A stretch of DNA of 64,000 nucleotides, from NCBI GenBank assembly GCA_035048495.1, contig CM068553.1:18663190-18727189 (forward strand). The letters are read 5' to 3'. Source of the stretch: Euptelea pleiosperma (Eukaryota > Streptophyta > Magnoliopsida > Ranunculales > Eupteleaceae). This document shows positions 37,001 through 46,422 of this stretch, one piece after another; within the stretch, counting starts at the first letter, position 1; each line of letters begins with the position of its first letter. Both the position numbers and the translations under genes were made by a program. The notes below the pieces were generated by a model, which saw only the letters and a list, made by a program, of their open reading frames with translations, did no database searches and was not told the DNA's origin.

Positions 37001-38726
37001 GATTGGTAGTGAAGTTAAGTAAATGATAAAAAAGTCAAGGGACACAGATGCAAGCAAAGAGTTAAATGGACCAAACACAGCATAAAAGGTATATGTCCTT
37101 TCTTCCTTTAAATATTTGGAAACCCTAACAAGTAACAAGGAAGCTAGATAAGCAAGTTCTATGCCACAAGCTATAACAAGTAGACCAACAACTAAAAGGG
37201 CCCAAGAACAAATCAATAACAGAAAAGCAAATAAAACAGACAACAAATATTGGAAAAAACACTAATAGAAGAACAGACAATTAAGTCATAACATAAATAA
37301 ATAAAAGAATGGAACACATGTAAGCAGCTAGTGTCTGGGGTGCTGACCTTGTCATCATCTTGTAACGATTTATATACTCTTGCCCATAGCCCCGCCGTTC
37401 CATAAGCTGCAAATAGATCTCCATAAGTTTTTTTGTGCGTAATCGAATCTAAAATCTAGAAAGTGCCAAAAGCACCCGTACTAAATTATTAAAAAATAAT
37501 TCGATCTCATAAAAGGTTTCTCACTTGCTCTGATTAAGGTTATTTCATCTTAGTCATGGAGTAAATAACTTTGAAAAAATGTAAATATTTGATGCACATA
37601 TCTCAAATTTTCTCCCACTTAGAGGATCTCTGGGTCTATCTTTTTCACAACTATTTGAAGATTCTAATCAATGAGAAATGACGCATTGTGATGCATTGCC
37701 TCTTAAAACCAACAAAGTACATGCAAACATAGTTGTACAAATTTCAAATAAACTAAAATCGCAAAGCTTCTTCGGCAATTTTCCATTAGTACACATATTT
37801 TCTAAACCTTTGCTGCCACAAAAATAGTTTCTTTCCAATGCCAACCAGCATCTAAGTGTTCTTACAATTCGAAGAAAAGAAGATTATAAGCATAAGTACC
37901 TTAAACAGATTAACTTCCAAATCAGATTGAGAGCTGCAAAATAATCAACACAAACTGGTTAGACCATCAACAAGCAGAACAGGTAGGGCTCAAGGTTTTA
38001 AATTTTGAACAAAAATTCCAAAATTTCGAGACTTCCTTTCAATTTTGATCAATTTTGACCAAGTATTGGACAAAATTTATAGCATTTCAATGGAATTTCG
38101 ACTCCATTTTGATATCATCCAGGACCCAAGTTGATGCCGAAATTGAAATTTAAAACCTTGGTAGGATTCCCACAAATAACGAGAACAAGTATTCGGGAGA
38201 GGGGAGAGGAGAGAAGATAACACATACACATCTAAGAGGCTGTTGTCTATAAGAAGCTTCTTGAGTTCCAGAGCTATTTTAATGGCGACATGATTAGGGA
38301 TCTGAAAAACAGTTGAAGTGACAGTTGCAATTCCAAAAAATGAAAAATGGACACAAAAAATTAAGGAATTTGATAAATTGGGTGTTCTCTCTGTTTCTAT
38401 ACCTTAGTGACAGTTAACATTCTGCTAAGGAGAAATCTGGATAGAACATAATAGTGATCCGCATTATCTCCCAACCACACCTTCACCTGATCAATCAGAT
38501 TATCAACCGCATTTTGAAGCAAATAAGTCAGATAATCATCGGAAATCAAATAGTAGAATTGATGAGCCAAAAAACACCAGAAATAAACCTTGACAAAATC
38601 GTATTTAGAAGAAGCATTTCGAGTAGCCAATCTGGTCGTGGGCAGGGAGAAGTCCCCCTTCTCATCTAAGTCTTCGCCACCGCTCGGAGGGTTTGAAGAA
38701 ATTGCCACTCCTTTGCCCTTCTTCAT
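19068..38726 (-). CDS. LPA1: LPA1-like P-loop NTPase / 2-phosphoglycerate kinase-related protein, 15 exons
   Basis: Relatives include rice LPA1 (low phytic acid 1) and Arabidopsis 2-phosphoglycerate-kinase-like proteins; the substrate is not certain. Exons in transcript order: 38726-38589, 38486-38403, 38301-38228, 37933-37900, 37406-37348, 35609-35495, 35374-35337, 30307-30210, 30000-29945, 29275-28987, 28799-28684, 27814-27758, 21682-21617, 19772-19698, 19130-19068. They sum to 1362 bp, 453 residues, all GT/AG and in phase. Visible motifs are [32 protein letters not shown], Walker [10 protein letters not shown] (residues about 144-152), [50 protein letters not shown] and [19 protein letters not shown]. 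The start is the first ATG after an in-frame TAA at 38771-38769. The coding frame is intact although introns 7 (5 kb) and 12 (6 kb) hold transposons and a Helitron lies 48 bp upstream. The symbol marks family resemblance only. Confidence 0.93.
20097..20152. repeat. Short tandem duplication
   Basis: A 27-28 bp unit starting 'gatcaatcattgacaacaag' is present twice in a row in intron 13 of the LPA1-like gene. Confidence 0.85.
21392..21586. mobile_element. Small foldback MITE
   Basis: Inverted arms 'ggcactcgccctccttgtt' and 'aacaaggaggggcgagtgcc' extend outward through 'gaggaatg' / 'cattcctc'. The arms cover most of the roughly 195 bp element. Located in intron 13 of the LPA1-like gene. Target duplication not identified, so superfamily unassigned. 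Confidence 0.7.
22860..23272 (+). mobile_element. 5'-truncated L1-type LINE tail
   Basis: The right end 'taataaagtctatacttatc' followed by a poly(A) run closely resembles the 3' end of the larger L1 copy ending at 34267 ('acacacttatc' plus poly(A)). A short AAGACC tandem repeat lies near the left edge, about 22899-22925. The left limit is uncertain. It is in intron 12 of the LPA1-like gene. Confidence 0.6.
23499..23909. mobile_element. Mutator-like foldback MITE with 9 bp target duplication
   Basis: The element 23508-23900 starts GGGTCGGGC and ends GCCCGACCC; its arms fold back over about 160 bp ('gacagatatcaaatgacag' / 'ctgtcatttgatatctgtc'). The flanking 9 bp tttttaata at 23499-23507 and 23901-23909 are identical, which fits Mutator-like elements. 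This copy defines the family seen at 8771, 42482, 48636, 61160 and 63440. Confidence 0.88.
23910..25230. other. Intron 12 DNA without a recognised element
   Basis: AT-rich. Near 24350-24500 it has words such as 'aattcggcggaaatttcgg' that recur at 12290-12900, 35940-36550 and 38000-38160. No coding exon of the LPA1-like gene fits here. Confidence 0.5.
25240..25434 (+). mobile_element. LTR retrotransposon relic: LTR end plus primer-binding site
   Basis: 'tggtatcatagcc' at 25422-25434 is close to the initiator-tRNA-Met primer-binding site of plant Copia elements. It follows a stretch with an LTR-like CT-rich transcribed region ('ctctctccttgtcttcttct') that ends near 'ttca'. No second LTR, gag or pol is seen, so only a fragment remains. 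Confidence 0.5.
25820..26165 (+). pseudogene. RTE-type LINE, decayed 3' end of ORF2
   Basis: Broken frames read like the C-terminal part of plant RTE reverse transcriptases: RCMSGKTRKDK near 25856, [13 protein letters not shown] with [16 protein letters not shown] around 25950-26060, and a final 'ggccgaccccgtata' like the usual RVADPV. Several stops and frameshifts. In intron 12 of the LPA1-like gene. Confidence 0.65.
26166..27757. other. Intron 12 DNA without a recognised gene
   Basis: No exon of the host gene and no clear transposon ends. Around 26788-26920 'ggggtgtaaac' and 'cttagacacctc' might be the ends of a small element, but the match is too weak to call. Confidence 0.45.
27889..28226. 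repeat. Tandem duplication of about 168 bp
   Basis: Two adjacent copies, about 27892-28058 and 28060-28226, share 'attcagatcacacttgatag', 'aagcatatgatgatca' and 'aaattctcaagactacagaa'. They differ at a modest number of positions and lie in intron 11 of the LPA1-like gene. Confidence 0.88.
28227..28683. other. Intron 11 DNA, nothing recognised
   Basis: AT-rich non-coding sequence between the tandem duplication and the exon ending at 28684. Confidence 0.5.
30718..31069. mobile_element. Tourist-like (PIF/Harbinger) MITE
   Basis: The ends GGTGGCGTTTGGTAAA and TTTACCAAACGCCACT are inverted, flanked by TAA at 30715-30717 and 31070-31072. The interior is rich in TTAAGT words and non-coding. In intron 7 of the LPA1-like gene. 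Confidence 0.82.
31232..31486. mobile_element. Tourist-like (PIF/Harbinger) MITE
   Basis: The ends GGCAGTGTTTGGTAA and TTACCAAACAAACCC are imperfectly inverted, flanked by TTA at 31229-31231 and 31487-31489. Its left end is close to that of the large Harbinger element at 40693 (GGTAGTGTTTGGGAA). Confidence 0.75.
31745..34267 (+). mobile_element. L1-type LINE, 5'-truncated and disabled, antisense in LPA1 intron 7
   Basis: The left part encodes a piece like the C-terminal end of an endonuclease ([15 protein letters not shown] at about 31770). Then come [20 protein letters not shown] (32079 onward), a reverse transcriptase with KAY and NW remnants around 32320, and [10 protein letters not shown] where YADD is usual (about 32626). 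The later part has [14 protein letters not shown] and [10 protein letters not shown], then a zinc-finger-like end with [19 protein letters not shown] (33732 onward). A poly(A) tail lies at 34252-34267. Stops and frameshifts break the frame many times, and the segment between the 32318 region and the KAY motif is deleted. The element runs opposite to the host gene. Target duplication not identified. Confidence 0.88.
34268..35336. other. Intron 7 DNA, nothing recognised
   Basis: Non-coding stretch between the LINE poly(A) and exon 7 (35337-35374) of the LPA1-like gene. Confidence 0.5.
35940..36560. repeat. 'gaaatatttcc'-rich degenerate repeat
   Basis: Many copies of 'cgaaatatttcc' and 'ccgaaattt' type words, plus a (TA)n run at about 36236-36257, in intron 5. 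The same vocabulary appears at 12290-12900, 22640-22760, 24400 and 38000-38160, so it is a dispersed low-complexity repeat of this genome. Confidence 0.6.
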
Positions 38727-38924
38727 CTTCTCTCCCTCTATCGAACGAACTTCCAAGTTCCAACGCTTTTAAAACTAGTGTTATTGGCCCGTGCTTTAGC
38801 ACGGTTGAAGAAATAAAAAATAAAAAATATTAATATTTTTAAAAATTAAAGTCTGTGTAAAAATGAAAACAATATTTTATATTGTATTAAGCCTCCTTAT
38901 AAATGTAGATCTACACATAAAAGT

Positions 38925-39190
38925 GGTCCACCTAGCAAAACTTTGCGGTCCTACACACCAACAATCAACATGATTCTTGATATCTAGCCTTTTGATAAAA
39001 AACTTTTTGATGGGATGAATTTAGCCTTTTGATATGCACAATTTTTGGTGAATCTCCGATTGAATGGCTTAAGCACCAATCTGACTAATCATTTGGTTTG
39101 TAGGTCCATCAAGTGGTGGGAAAATCATTCATTGTTGTGGGGACGAAAGAGTATGTCAGATGGCTCATTTTTAAGTGCTACACAGTTCCA
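38925..39190. repeat. Degenerate MITE-like segment in Helitron 1
   Basis: Contains 'gtaggtccatcaagtggtgg' and 'ccaatctgactaatca', phrases of the foldback MITE family described at 23508. The inverted arms are much eroded. Confidence 0.4.
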
Positions 39191-39713
39191 CTTAATAAAT
39201 TTTCCCTCTCGAAGAGCTCAACTCAAAAGTCGTGACCAACTCGGCCAAGTTGGGTGCTATACAAAGTCGTTAATGTTCATATGTAATTTAAAACATCTCA
39301 GTCAAGTCACTTGTGTAATCAATTAACCTGTAGTCCTAGTTGGACCCAAGCCAGCCAAAACTTGAAATTCTAGTTAGAAGATGAATGCATTAACATCAAA
39401 GGTGGAGAAAAATAGCATAATTAGTGAAATTATTGATGGGTGACCAAGGTCTACCTCAAAAAAACCACCCACATAGTGTAGGAATCTTGATGTTTGTGAA
39501 AACTAATAGAATTGACAGAAGATTATCACGGCTGAAAGGATTGTTTCCTGGACCATCTCTGAAATGAAGCATTGCATCCAATAAGTGCGGAACATACTTC
39601 ATATGAAACAATGGAAGACGCCATGGATACCAATAGGATTATAAGCCAAAAGATGAAGATTCTTCGAGTGTGGATAGGCCAACATTGTCAACCTCTTAAG
39701 TCTCTGATTGACA

Positions 39714-40138
39714 TCAATACGCAAACAGCATAATCCAGTGCATTTTGCAAAAGCTCTCAAGAAGCTGACAATTTGAAATCACAGCTGAAACAGTGTCCTT
39801 GGTGAGATTGTTAACTGATCTTAGATGTAGGGTCTTGAGAGAGCAGATATTGGTAGCATAGTCATTAAGGTTAAATTGAGTCAGCTCCAAATCACAATCG
39901 AAATGACTCGTCACCCAACATTGTCCTTGGAGAAGTCAGGGTGAAGCTTCTTATCCCCTTGAATGATGGTTAATATGTGTCCCTCATCAAGGTCTAAATC
40001 AAAAGATGTGTTCCAAAGGTTCCTCCATCTGGTTGAAAGCATGCTTGTTCCTACAGCAGACTTAAGATGGAGGAATGAAAAGATGTGATAGAGAATTTCA
40101 TCAAGCAAATAGCTGATGAAATCGTGTCTTTCTTCCAC
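39714..40138 (-). pseudogene. F-box/LRR gene fragment captured by Helitron 1
   Basis: Minus-strand frames encode an F-box (LLDEILYHIFSFLHLKSAVG, then STRWRNLWNTSFDLDLDE). After a frameshift near 39911 an LRR-like piece follows (ICSLKTLHLRSVNNLTKDTV). In plants, F-box/FBD/LRR proteins of this type are substrate receptors of SCF ubiquitin ligases. Only the N-terminal third is present, with a frame break, so it is not functional as it stands. The fragment has the same orientation as the Helitron. Confidence 0.8.
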
Positions 40139-40690
40139 TATCGATTCCCTGCTTCAAAATTTAATAAGTTCTAATTCAATCAAGGGGTAATTTAATTAAA
40201 ATCTAAATGAGAAACCGATCGCAAATCCTCAACATCATCTTAAGTGAAGAAAAATTAAAAGAGCAAACGTTTACGTTGCATCTTAGTTACCTGAGTGGCA
40301 AGTGTGTTTTTATTCGGTCGATTTCATGCTTTCAATTAAAGTAGTCTTAATCTGAGTTATTTCGTGATCTAATTGAAAATCCATATTGGAAAATGATCTC
40401 AAAATCCTCAACATCTATTTTAAGTGAAGAACAACAAATAAAAGAGCAAATGTCTAAATTGAAAAAAGATTTCAAAATACTCAACATCTATTTTAAGTGA
40501 AGAACAACAAATAAAAGAGCAAATGTCTTTCTTCCACAATCAATTCCCTGCTTCAAAATTGAATAAGTCTTAATTTGAGTATACGCATGATCTAATTGAA
40601 AATCTAAATTGAAAATCGATTGCAAAATCCTCAACATCCCTTTTAAGTGAAGAACAACAAATAAAAGAGCAAATGCTTCCATCATTTTCT
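40131..40690. repeat. Degenerate direct repeats
   Basis: A unit of roughly 80-170 bp with 'aaaatcctcaacatc', 'ttaagtgaagaacaacaaat' and 'aaaagagcaaatg' recurs about four times, at about 40220, 40395, 40465 and 40625. The Harbinger element is inserted at its right edge. Confidence 0.75.
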
Positions 40691-41279
40691 TAGGTAGTGT
40701 TTGGGAACGCTTTTCCGAAGCGATTCTCCAGCTTCTATGAGAAGTGCTTCCCCAACATAAATCAATGTTTGGTTATCAGAAGTGCTTTGGCTTTTAGCTT
40801 CTAAAAAAGGCTAGAATTGCTTTGTTTAGAAACACCTTAGATGGTGTTTCTAAAAAAACGCTTCCGCACTATTGCGGGAAGCTAATCACCGTCATTATGT
40901 AATGTGCTATTTTACCTTTTAGTGCGGAAGCTAATCACCGTCATTACGTAATGTGCTATTTTACCTTTTTGTCCACTCTTTCGTCCATCTTTTTCGTCTC
41001 TCTGTTATATTTTTAAACCGATACTCACCAGTTTTCTTCTTCAGTCCTACCTTCGGCCCTTGTGATTTGATTGGTAGCATTCTCTTTCTTAAACCCTAAT
41101 TTTTTTTTTTTTTTTTTGTTATTAGTTAATCTGCTAGGTTTTGACATGGAATAATCGTTTGGATTGTCGATTTTGCAGGATTGGGATCTGTTACGCCATT
41201 AATATACTGGTGAAGATAAGTACACCATTCCCCCCTCTCTGCACTCCGGAAAACGAGCCGTTCAATTACATACATTGTA

Positions 41280-41282
<3 letters not shown>

Positions 41283-41312
<30 letters not shown>
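41283..41312. repeat. (CT)n microsatellite
   Basis: About 15 CT units directly to the left of the TRIM, inside the Harbinger element. Confidence 0.9.
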
Positions 41313-41316
<4 letters not shown>

Positions 41317-41672
41317 ACGATCCTAGAGGTTAAGACTTAAACTTTCCACACCTCTATCACCTAGGTGCTTTTGGTGTATTGGTTTGGGTCTTAACATTTG
41401 GTATCAGAGCCAACCCCACGTCATGGGTTCAAGTCATGGGAGGGGCCACCTTAGGAAAGGGTTACCCGGGGGCTTGCTCAAAAAAAGAGAAAATAGGCTT
41501 GCTCAAAAAAAGAGAAAATAGGGGTACCGGAGTGAAAGCCGCCTTAGAGTGGGCCACCGTGGACGTTGGCCTTTGAAGCGTGGTGGAATGTTACGATCCT
41601 AGAGGTTAAGACTTAAACTTTCCACACCTCTATCACCTAGGTGCTTTTGGTGTATTAGTTTGGGTCTTAACA
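41313..41672 (+). mobile_element. TRIM (terminal-repeat retrotransposon in miniature)
   Basis: Two 84 bp direct repeats, 41313-41396 and 41589-41672, both start TGTTACG and end TTAACA (TG...CA) and differ at about one position. Just inside the left repeat, TGGTATCAGAGC (41399-41410) matches the initiator-tRNA-Met primer-binding site. A purine-rich 'gcgtggtggaa' precedes the right repeat. Internal part 192 bp, with no gag or pol. Flanking CTCTC on both sides is compatible with a 5 bp target duplication, though the left side is a CT microsatellite. Near-identity of the repeats suggests recent insertion. Confidence 0.9.
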
Positions 41673-42481
41673 CTCTCTCTCCGATTCATTAATGCAGAGT
41701 ATTTTTTTGTTTTGTTTTGTAAGCTTTAATGCAGAGTATTCAACAGGGAGAAGTTGGACTCGAATCTGAGAAAATAAAAATTCGTAATCCATAATAAAGG
41801 ATTATAAAAATTTTGTAGAACAAAAATGATGGATTGCAGACAAAAACGATAACCAAATTGCAGCAAACGAGAACATAACCAGAAATTAAACCCAAACAAA
41901 CCTGTTCTTCCCTTGGCGAAAACAAACCCACTTGTAACGACCAGCAAACTTACCGTTAATTTGTCCAATAGAGCGGACTGCGAGAACACGGAAAGCAAGT
42001 GTCGCTGCAAAACTTTGTTTCGATCGAAGGGACGAAACACGAAAAGAACAAAAACCCCAGATCGATGTGATCGATGAAGATGAAGATGAAAAGGAAACGA
42101 ACAGAAATTTCTGGAGATTGGATTTATACGATCGAACGCAAAAATATCTTCTTCTCTTCCTGGTGGATTTTGGGGAGCGATTGTTAAGGGTTTCCCCCTA
42201 ATTTTGGAACAGTCGGGATTAGTGAGAGAGAGGAAACACTGAAATAGCCATTTTTAACAGGGCTCACTTAGTATGCAGCTGTTTACATTCTTAAAAGTAT
42301 GAAACAGTGTCAATACCGTTGGATGTCCCTTGGAAAATGTGTTATTTCAATGTTTTAAAAAAATATATTTTATAAATTATAAACACATTTTTCAAGGAGC
42401 ATTTAATGGCGGATACACTATTTGCATAGTTGCATACTAGATTTGTCCTTTTTAACATACTTGAGGTCAAGTAAAACTTCT
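41673..42481. other. Harbinger internal DNA between the TRIM and the MITE
   Basis: No protein match in either strand. Probably non-coding subterminal or leader sequence of the transposon. Confidence 0.4.
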
Positions 42482-43217
42482 GTCACACCGTTGTGACAGA
42501 GCACAATACGAGACACGTGGTACACTCTTAGTGGACGCTAACCGTTAGGATGTTTGGCCAGCCCCTCGGTAGACCTGCAAACCAAAAATTAGCTTGATTA
42601 GTGATTCACGACCTTTGGATCTTTGCACCCAAATAATGCTCAACTTCCTACCGTTAAAATCAACCCATGAAACCTTTGGATCTTTGGACCCAAATAACGG
42701 TCAATAATGCTAAAATTCCTACCGTTAAAATCAACCCATAAAACCTTTGGACAGTTGGACCCAAATAACTCTCGATAATTATCAAATACCTACAGCTAAA
42801 ATCCACCCATGAAACATTTGGATCTTTGGACCCAAATAACGGTCAATAATGCTAAACCTCCTACTGTTAAAATCAACCCATGAAACCAAGGTCGTAAAAA
42901 CGGCCGTTTAAACGTTAACGCCCCAAGCCCGTTTCCGTTAAAACCCGTTTCGACGTTTGAAAAAAATGGTTGTTTTATTCATTTTAAAGGCCCTTAAAAT
43001 CGTTTTAATGGTCGGTAAAATGGTTTTAAAAGCTGTTAAATTCTGGAATTTTTTGTGAAAAAAAATAGTCGTTAAAATACATTCAATTTCTGTTAAATTC
43101 CATTTTTTTTTAATTTCTGCGCCATTTTTTGATTTTTTCGTTAAAATCTATTTTTTTTTTCGTTTTTCCCATCCATACGGTCAGCGTCCACTAAGAGTGT
43201 GCCACCTCTATGATGGA
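42482..43217. mobile_element. Mutator-like foldback MITE with expanded interior
   Basis: Arms 'cactcttagtggacgctaac' near the left and 'gtcagcgtccactaagagtg' near the right are inverted, with the family words 'aggatgtttggcc' and 'gattagtgattc'. The middle is enlarged by a minisatellite (42611-42884) and by a stretch rich in 'gttaaaac/cgttttaa' words. Nested in the Harbinger element. Confidence 0.75.
42611..42884. repeat. Minisatellite, four units of about 71 bp
   Basis: Units start at 42611, 42672, 42743 and 42814, each with 'acctttggatctttggaccc' or a close variant and ending 'aaaatcaacccatgaa'. The first unit is 10 bp shorter. It expands a segment present once in other family members. Confidence 0.88.
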
Positions 43218-43738
43218 ACATAGCCCCAAAAATCAGACCATTGAAGAACTGTACCTTCTGGTCAAGAACAATTGAAAGAGACTAGTCTTCTCACCATAGT
43301 TGCATGTCTTGCACTAGAATGTCATTTCCTTTACCCAACAAAGTGGATGGACATCTCTACCCATACCCTAGTGGTTGATGTTGTTGCTACCCAACTATTA
43401 TGCCACATCAACTAGAAGTCTATTTAAAAAATAGATGGTCATCTAGGTACAAATGATTAACTACAATTTTCTTCTTGACTAATTCAGACTAGTTTAGGCC
43501 ATTTAGTTTGATGTTATTCATGGTTATCTGGATGTTTATCATGTGTTATTTTTACATAGAAGAACATATTTTGTACGGCAACTTCTTAACAACAGTTAGT
43601 TAAATTTATGCTCATGTATTCAGTAAAATCAAAGAATATTAATTTCTCAAACTGAAAAATAATGCATTATCATATTCTTTTATAAAAATCATCAAACTAT
43701 AAGATGAGCACAATATGACAATTCCAGACAATACATTG

Positions 43739-43812
43739 GGGTTTTGAGTATTACTTGTTGTAATATTATATGAAATTAGAGGGTTTTGAGTATTACTTGT
43801 TGTAATGTTATT
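43739..43812. repeat. Short tandem duplication upstream of Harbinger ORF1
   Basis: 'gggttttgagtattacttgt' followed by 'tgtaat' occurs twice, about 43 bp apart. Confidence 0.8.
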
Positions 43813-43870
43813 GGATGATTCTATTTGTTGGATTTGACTTGGTTCTATGTAATTAACTGTGAAAATTCTC

Positions 43871-44894
43871 ATGCTAGATGGAAAAAAAAAAAATCAATAT
43901 ACGTCACAACAAAAAGCTCATTGGCCAGCCAATTTACATAAGATTTGGGTTGAGATTGCTGTCGATCAAGTTAAGAAAGGCCGTAGAAATGGTTCTGTAC
44001 TTGACAAAACCGGATACAATAATTTGATAAATGAATTTGAATGGAGATCCGGTGTCAAGTATACAAAAATCTAGATGAAAAATCATTGGGATAGAACCAA
44101 GTTTGAGTTTGCCCGTTGGAATAAGTTGAAAGATAATAGTGGTCTGGGATGGGATCCCGAGAAACAAACAGTCTTGGCCGACGATAATTGGTGGGAAGGC
44201 TGGTTACAAATACTCTATTTTTGTAAGTATAAATTTATATTATAAGGGTATTTATAATCATATAATTTAACTTCCCTATGGTTTTATGTAGAAATATCCG
44301 ACAGACTAGAAATTTCGACTTAAGGGACTTGAGCATGAGAACGACCTAGGAATCATCTATGGTGGGATAGTAGCCACTGGCGATCTCACCTGGATACCTG
44401 CAGAGGGGAGTTTACATCATTCTAACTCCCGTGTTGATCATTTACAGAATCTTGGCGATGATAATATCCCTGAGTTGGTACCTGAATCCCAACCATTGTC
44501 AAATTGGTCACCTAATGATGTTGATGAGCTGTATGATTCGACTCCAGCTATTGTTCCTTCACGGAGGAAGTTACATTGGTTACTAGAGTTACAGTCACGC
44601 CGAAAGAAATTAACTGGTTCTGGCCGAATTACGAAGCAAATTAATGCGCTTGTTGAAAATCTTACGACGAAGAACTAAATTTTCACTTCATCCGTTGTTT
44701 CAATGAGTAGCATGAAAGAATGTGTAGACAATTTGGACAGTCTGACGAATATCCCAAGAGGTGGAGAGTTGTATATGTTTGCACTGAAGATATTTTTGTC
44801 AAGTGATAAAAGAGAACTATTTTGCGCTCTAAAAGATGATGTGCAATGTATCTGGTTGGAGTCCGAGTTTAAAGAGTCTCAGTCTGGACCATAG
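43871..44894 (+). pseudogene. Harbinger ORF1: Myb/SANT-like DNA-binding protein, broken
   Basis: The protein class binds transposon ends and helps the transposase enter the nucleus. The ATG at 43871 opens a Myb/SANT-like domain (HWPANLHKIWVEIAVDQVKK, GYNNLINEFEWRSGVKYT). A TAG interrupts it at 44071-44073, where relatives have a codon for a polar residue, and the frame continues with KNHWDRTKFEFARWNKL. A likely intron near 44224-44290 precedes a second part (44475-44678, SRRKLHWLLELQSRRKKLTG). A TAA breaks the frame there before a C-terminal piece (44703-44894, ELYMFALKIFLSSDKRELF). Two or more lesions make it inactive. Confidence 0.82.
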
Positions 44895-45219
44895 CTGGTT
44901 AGAGTGTCTGATGAATATTTTTTTTGTTAGATAGATGTTTTTTTTTTTCTGTTCTGATGGATGCTTGGTTTTTTTTCTTAAGTTTTGGGTTGTACCTAGT
45001 TAGAATTTCTGATAGATTTTTTTGTTATGATGGATTTTTTTTTTGTTCTATTGGATATTTGGTTTTTATTCTAAAGTTTTGGACCATATGTTTATATTTT
45101 TGTCTAATGGATTATTTTTTGTTCTAATAAATTTTTTTCTTTTAATTGATATTTAGATGTTAGATGGATTTAGATGAATAATTTTATACTGTTGCGTTAG
45201 CTGCAATATTAGCATAAAA
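44895..45219. other. T-rich spacer between the two Harbinger genes
   Basis: Degenerate direct repeats of 'ttctgatggat/ttctaatggat' with long T runs; non-coding. Confidence 0.6.
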
Positions 45220-46422
45220 ATGTATTATGAGCAATACATACACAAAGAACCACGAAAAAATTGTACATTGACTGTGATGGATTTTATTAATCACGTACTC
45301 AATGGACACCCAATAATTTGTCATGATCTATTTCGGATGAAAAAACATGTGTTCATTCAATTATGTACACTTTTTGAAGAAAATAGATTGTTAACAAGAA
45401 GAAGATATGTTTCTGTATAAGAAGAAATAGCAATGTTTCTATTGACTGTTGGTTACAAAGAGAGAAATCGTTTACTTTGTTCAAGGTTTCAACATTCATT
45501 AGAAACGGTTAGTAGACATTTTCATATAGTGTTGAAGGCATTGTTCAAGTTCTTCATGTCTGTTATAGTCCCCCTTTCGTATGATGAAGTTCCCAAGGAA
45601 AACAAATGCAGTCGTAAGTATTGGCCATTTTTTAAGATAATAATTTAAATACATATATTAGCACACTTAATATTATGTTTAATTTCAATTCATTTATTGA
45701 CACGTTGTCCTATTAAAATATAAATGATTGTGCCAGAGCAATAGATGGTACGTATATCTCTGCACACGTTTTGTTAGATGAACAAGTGCCATACTGAGGA
45801 TGAAAGGGTTTAACCCACAATATAATGGCTGCATGTTCATTTGACATGCTTTTTACATATGTGTATGCTAGTTGGGAAGGCACGGCAAATGACTCCAAAG
45901 TGTTCGATGTGGCCATTAATACCCCCTCTTTAAATTTTCCACATGCACCTTGAGGTATAAAGAAATAAATTTATGATATAATTTATCGTTGTTTAATCAA
46001 ATATGTAATTAAATTATTTGTATACTATTTCAACAAGCAAATATTACGTGGTTGATGATGGCTATCCATTAATGAATGGTTTTTTGGCGCCATATCGAGG
46101 TTGTCGTTATCATCTTCAAGATTTTTGAAGAGGATCACAGGCGAAGGGAAAAAAGGAATTATTCAATCACTTACATTATTCCCTGCGCAATGTCATCGAG
46201 CGAACTTTCGATGTTTTGAAATCACGATGGCCCATACTTAAACAAATGTCTTTGTATAAACTACCGACACAACGAGATATTATCATTGCTTGTATGACAC
46301 TACATAACTATATCAGGAAAGAAACATTAGAAGATCAAGGATTCACTATTTACGAAGATGAAGAATATGTTGAAGAAGCAAGCACTAATGCAGTATATCA
46401 CGAACCCCCTGCACCTGAGTAG
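45220..46422 (+). pseudogene. Harbinger transposase (DDE nuclease, HARBI1-like), broken
   Basis: Cuts and pastes the element. The first part (45220-45648) has HDLFRMKKHVFIQLCTLFEE and LFMFLL-like helices, interrupted by a TAA at 45418-45420. After a probable intron the second part (from 45737) reads AIDGTYISAHV, giving the first catalytic Asp. Two in-frame TGA codons follow near 45795, and YASWEGTANDSKVFDVA holds the second Asp. The last part (46034-46422) has VVDDGYPLMNGFLAPYRG, another TGA at about 46126, and SLRNVIERTFDVLKSRWPIL with the catalytic Glu. All three acidic residues remain, but at least four stops disable it. Confidence 0.88.

Noticed and set aside
36935..37246. A hydrophobic minus-strand frame in intron 5 of the LPA1-like gene, possibly a membrane protein
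   Set aside because: It does not match any exon and is an AT-rich intron read in a frame that happens to lack stops.
38727..38756. An upstream extension of the LPA1-like protein from a TTG at 38756
   Set aside because: The extension has no ATG; the first in-frame ATG after the TAA at 38771-38769 is at 38726, and a plant gene would be expected to start there.
41308..41677. CTCTC on both sides of the TRIM as proof of a target duplication
   Set aside because: The left side is a CT microsatellite, so the match would occur by chance; the LTRs and primer site carry the call instead.
41726..42040. A 104-codon minus-strand open frame in the Harbinger element
   Set aside because: Phe/Leu-rich reading of AT-rich non-coding DNA, opposite to both transposon genes; no family resemblance.
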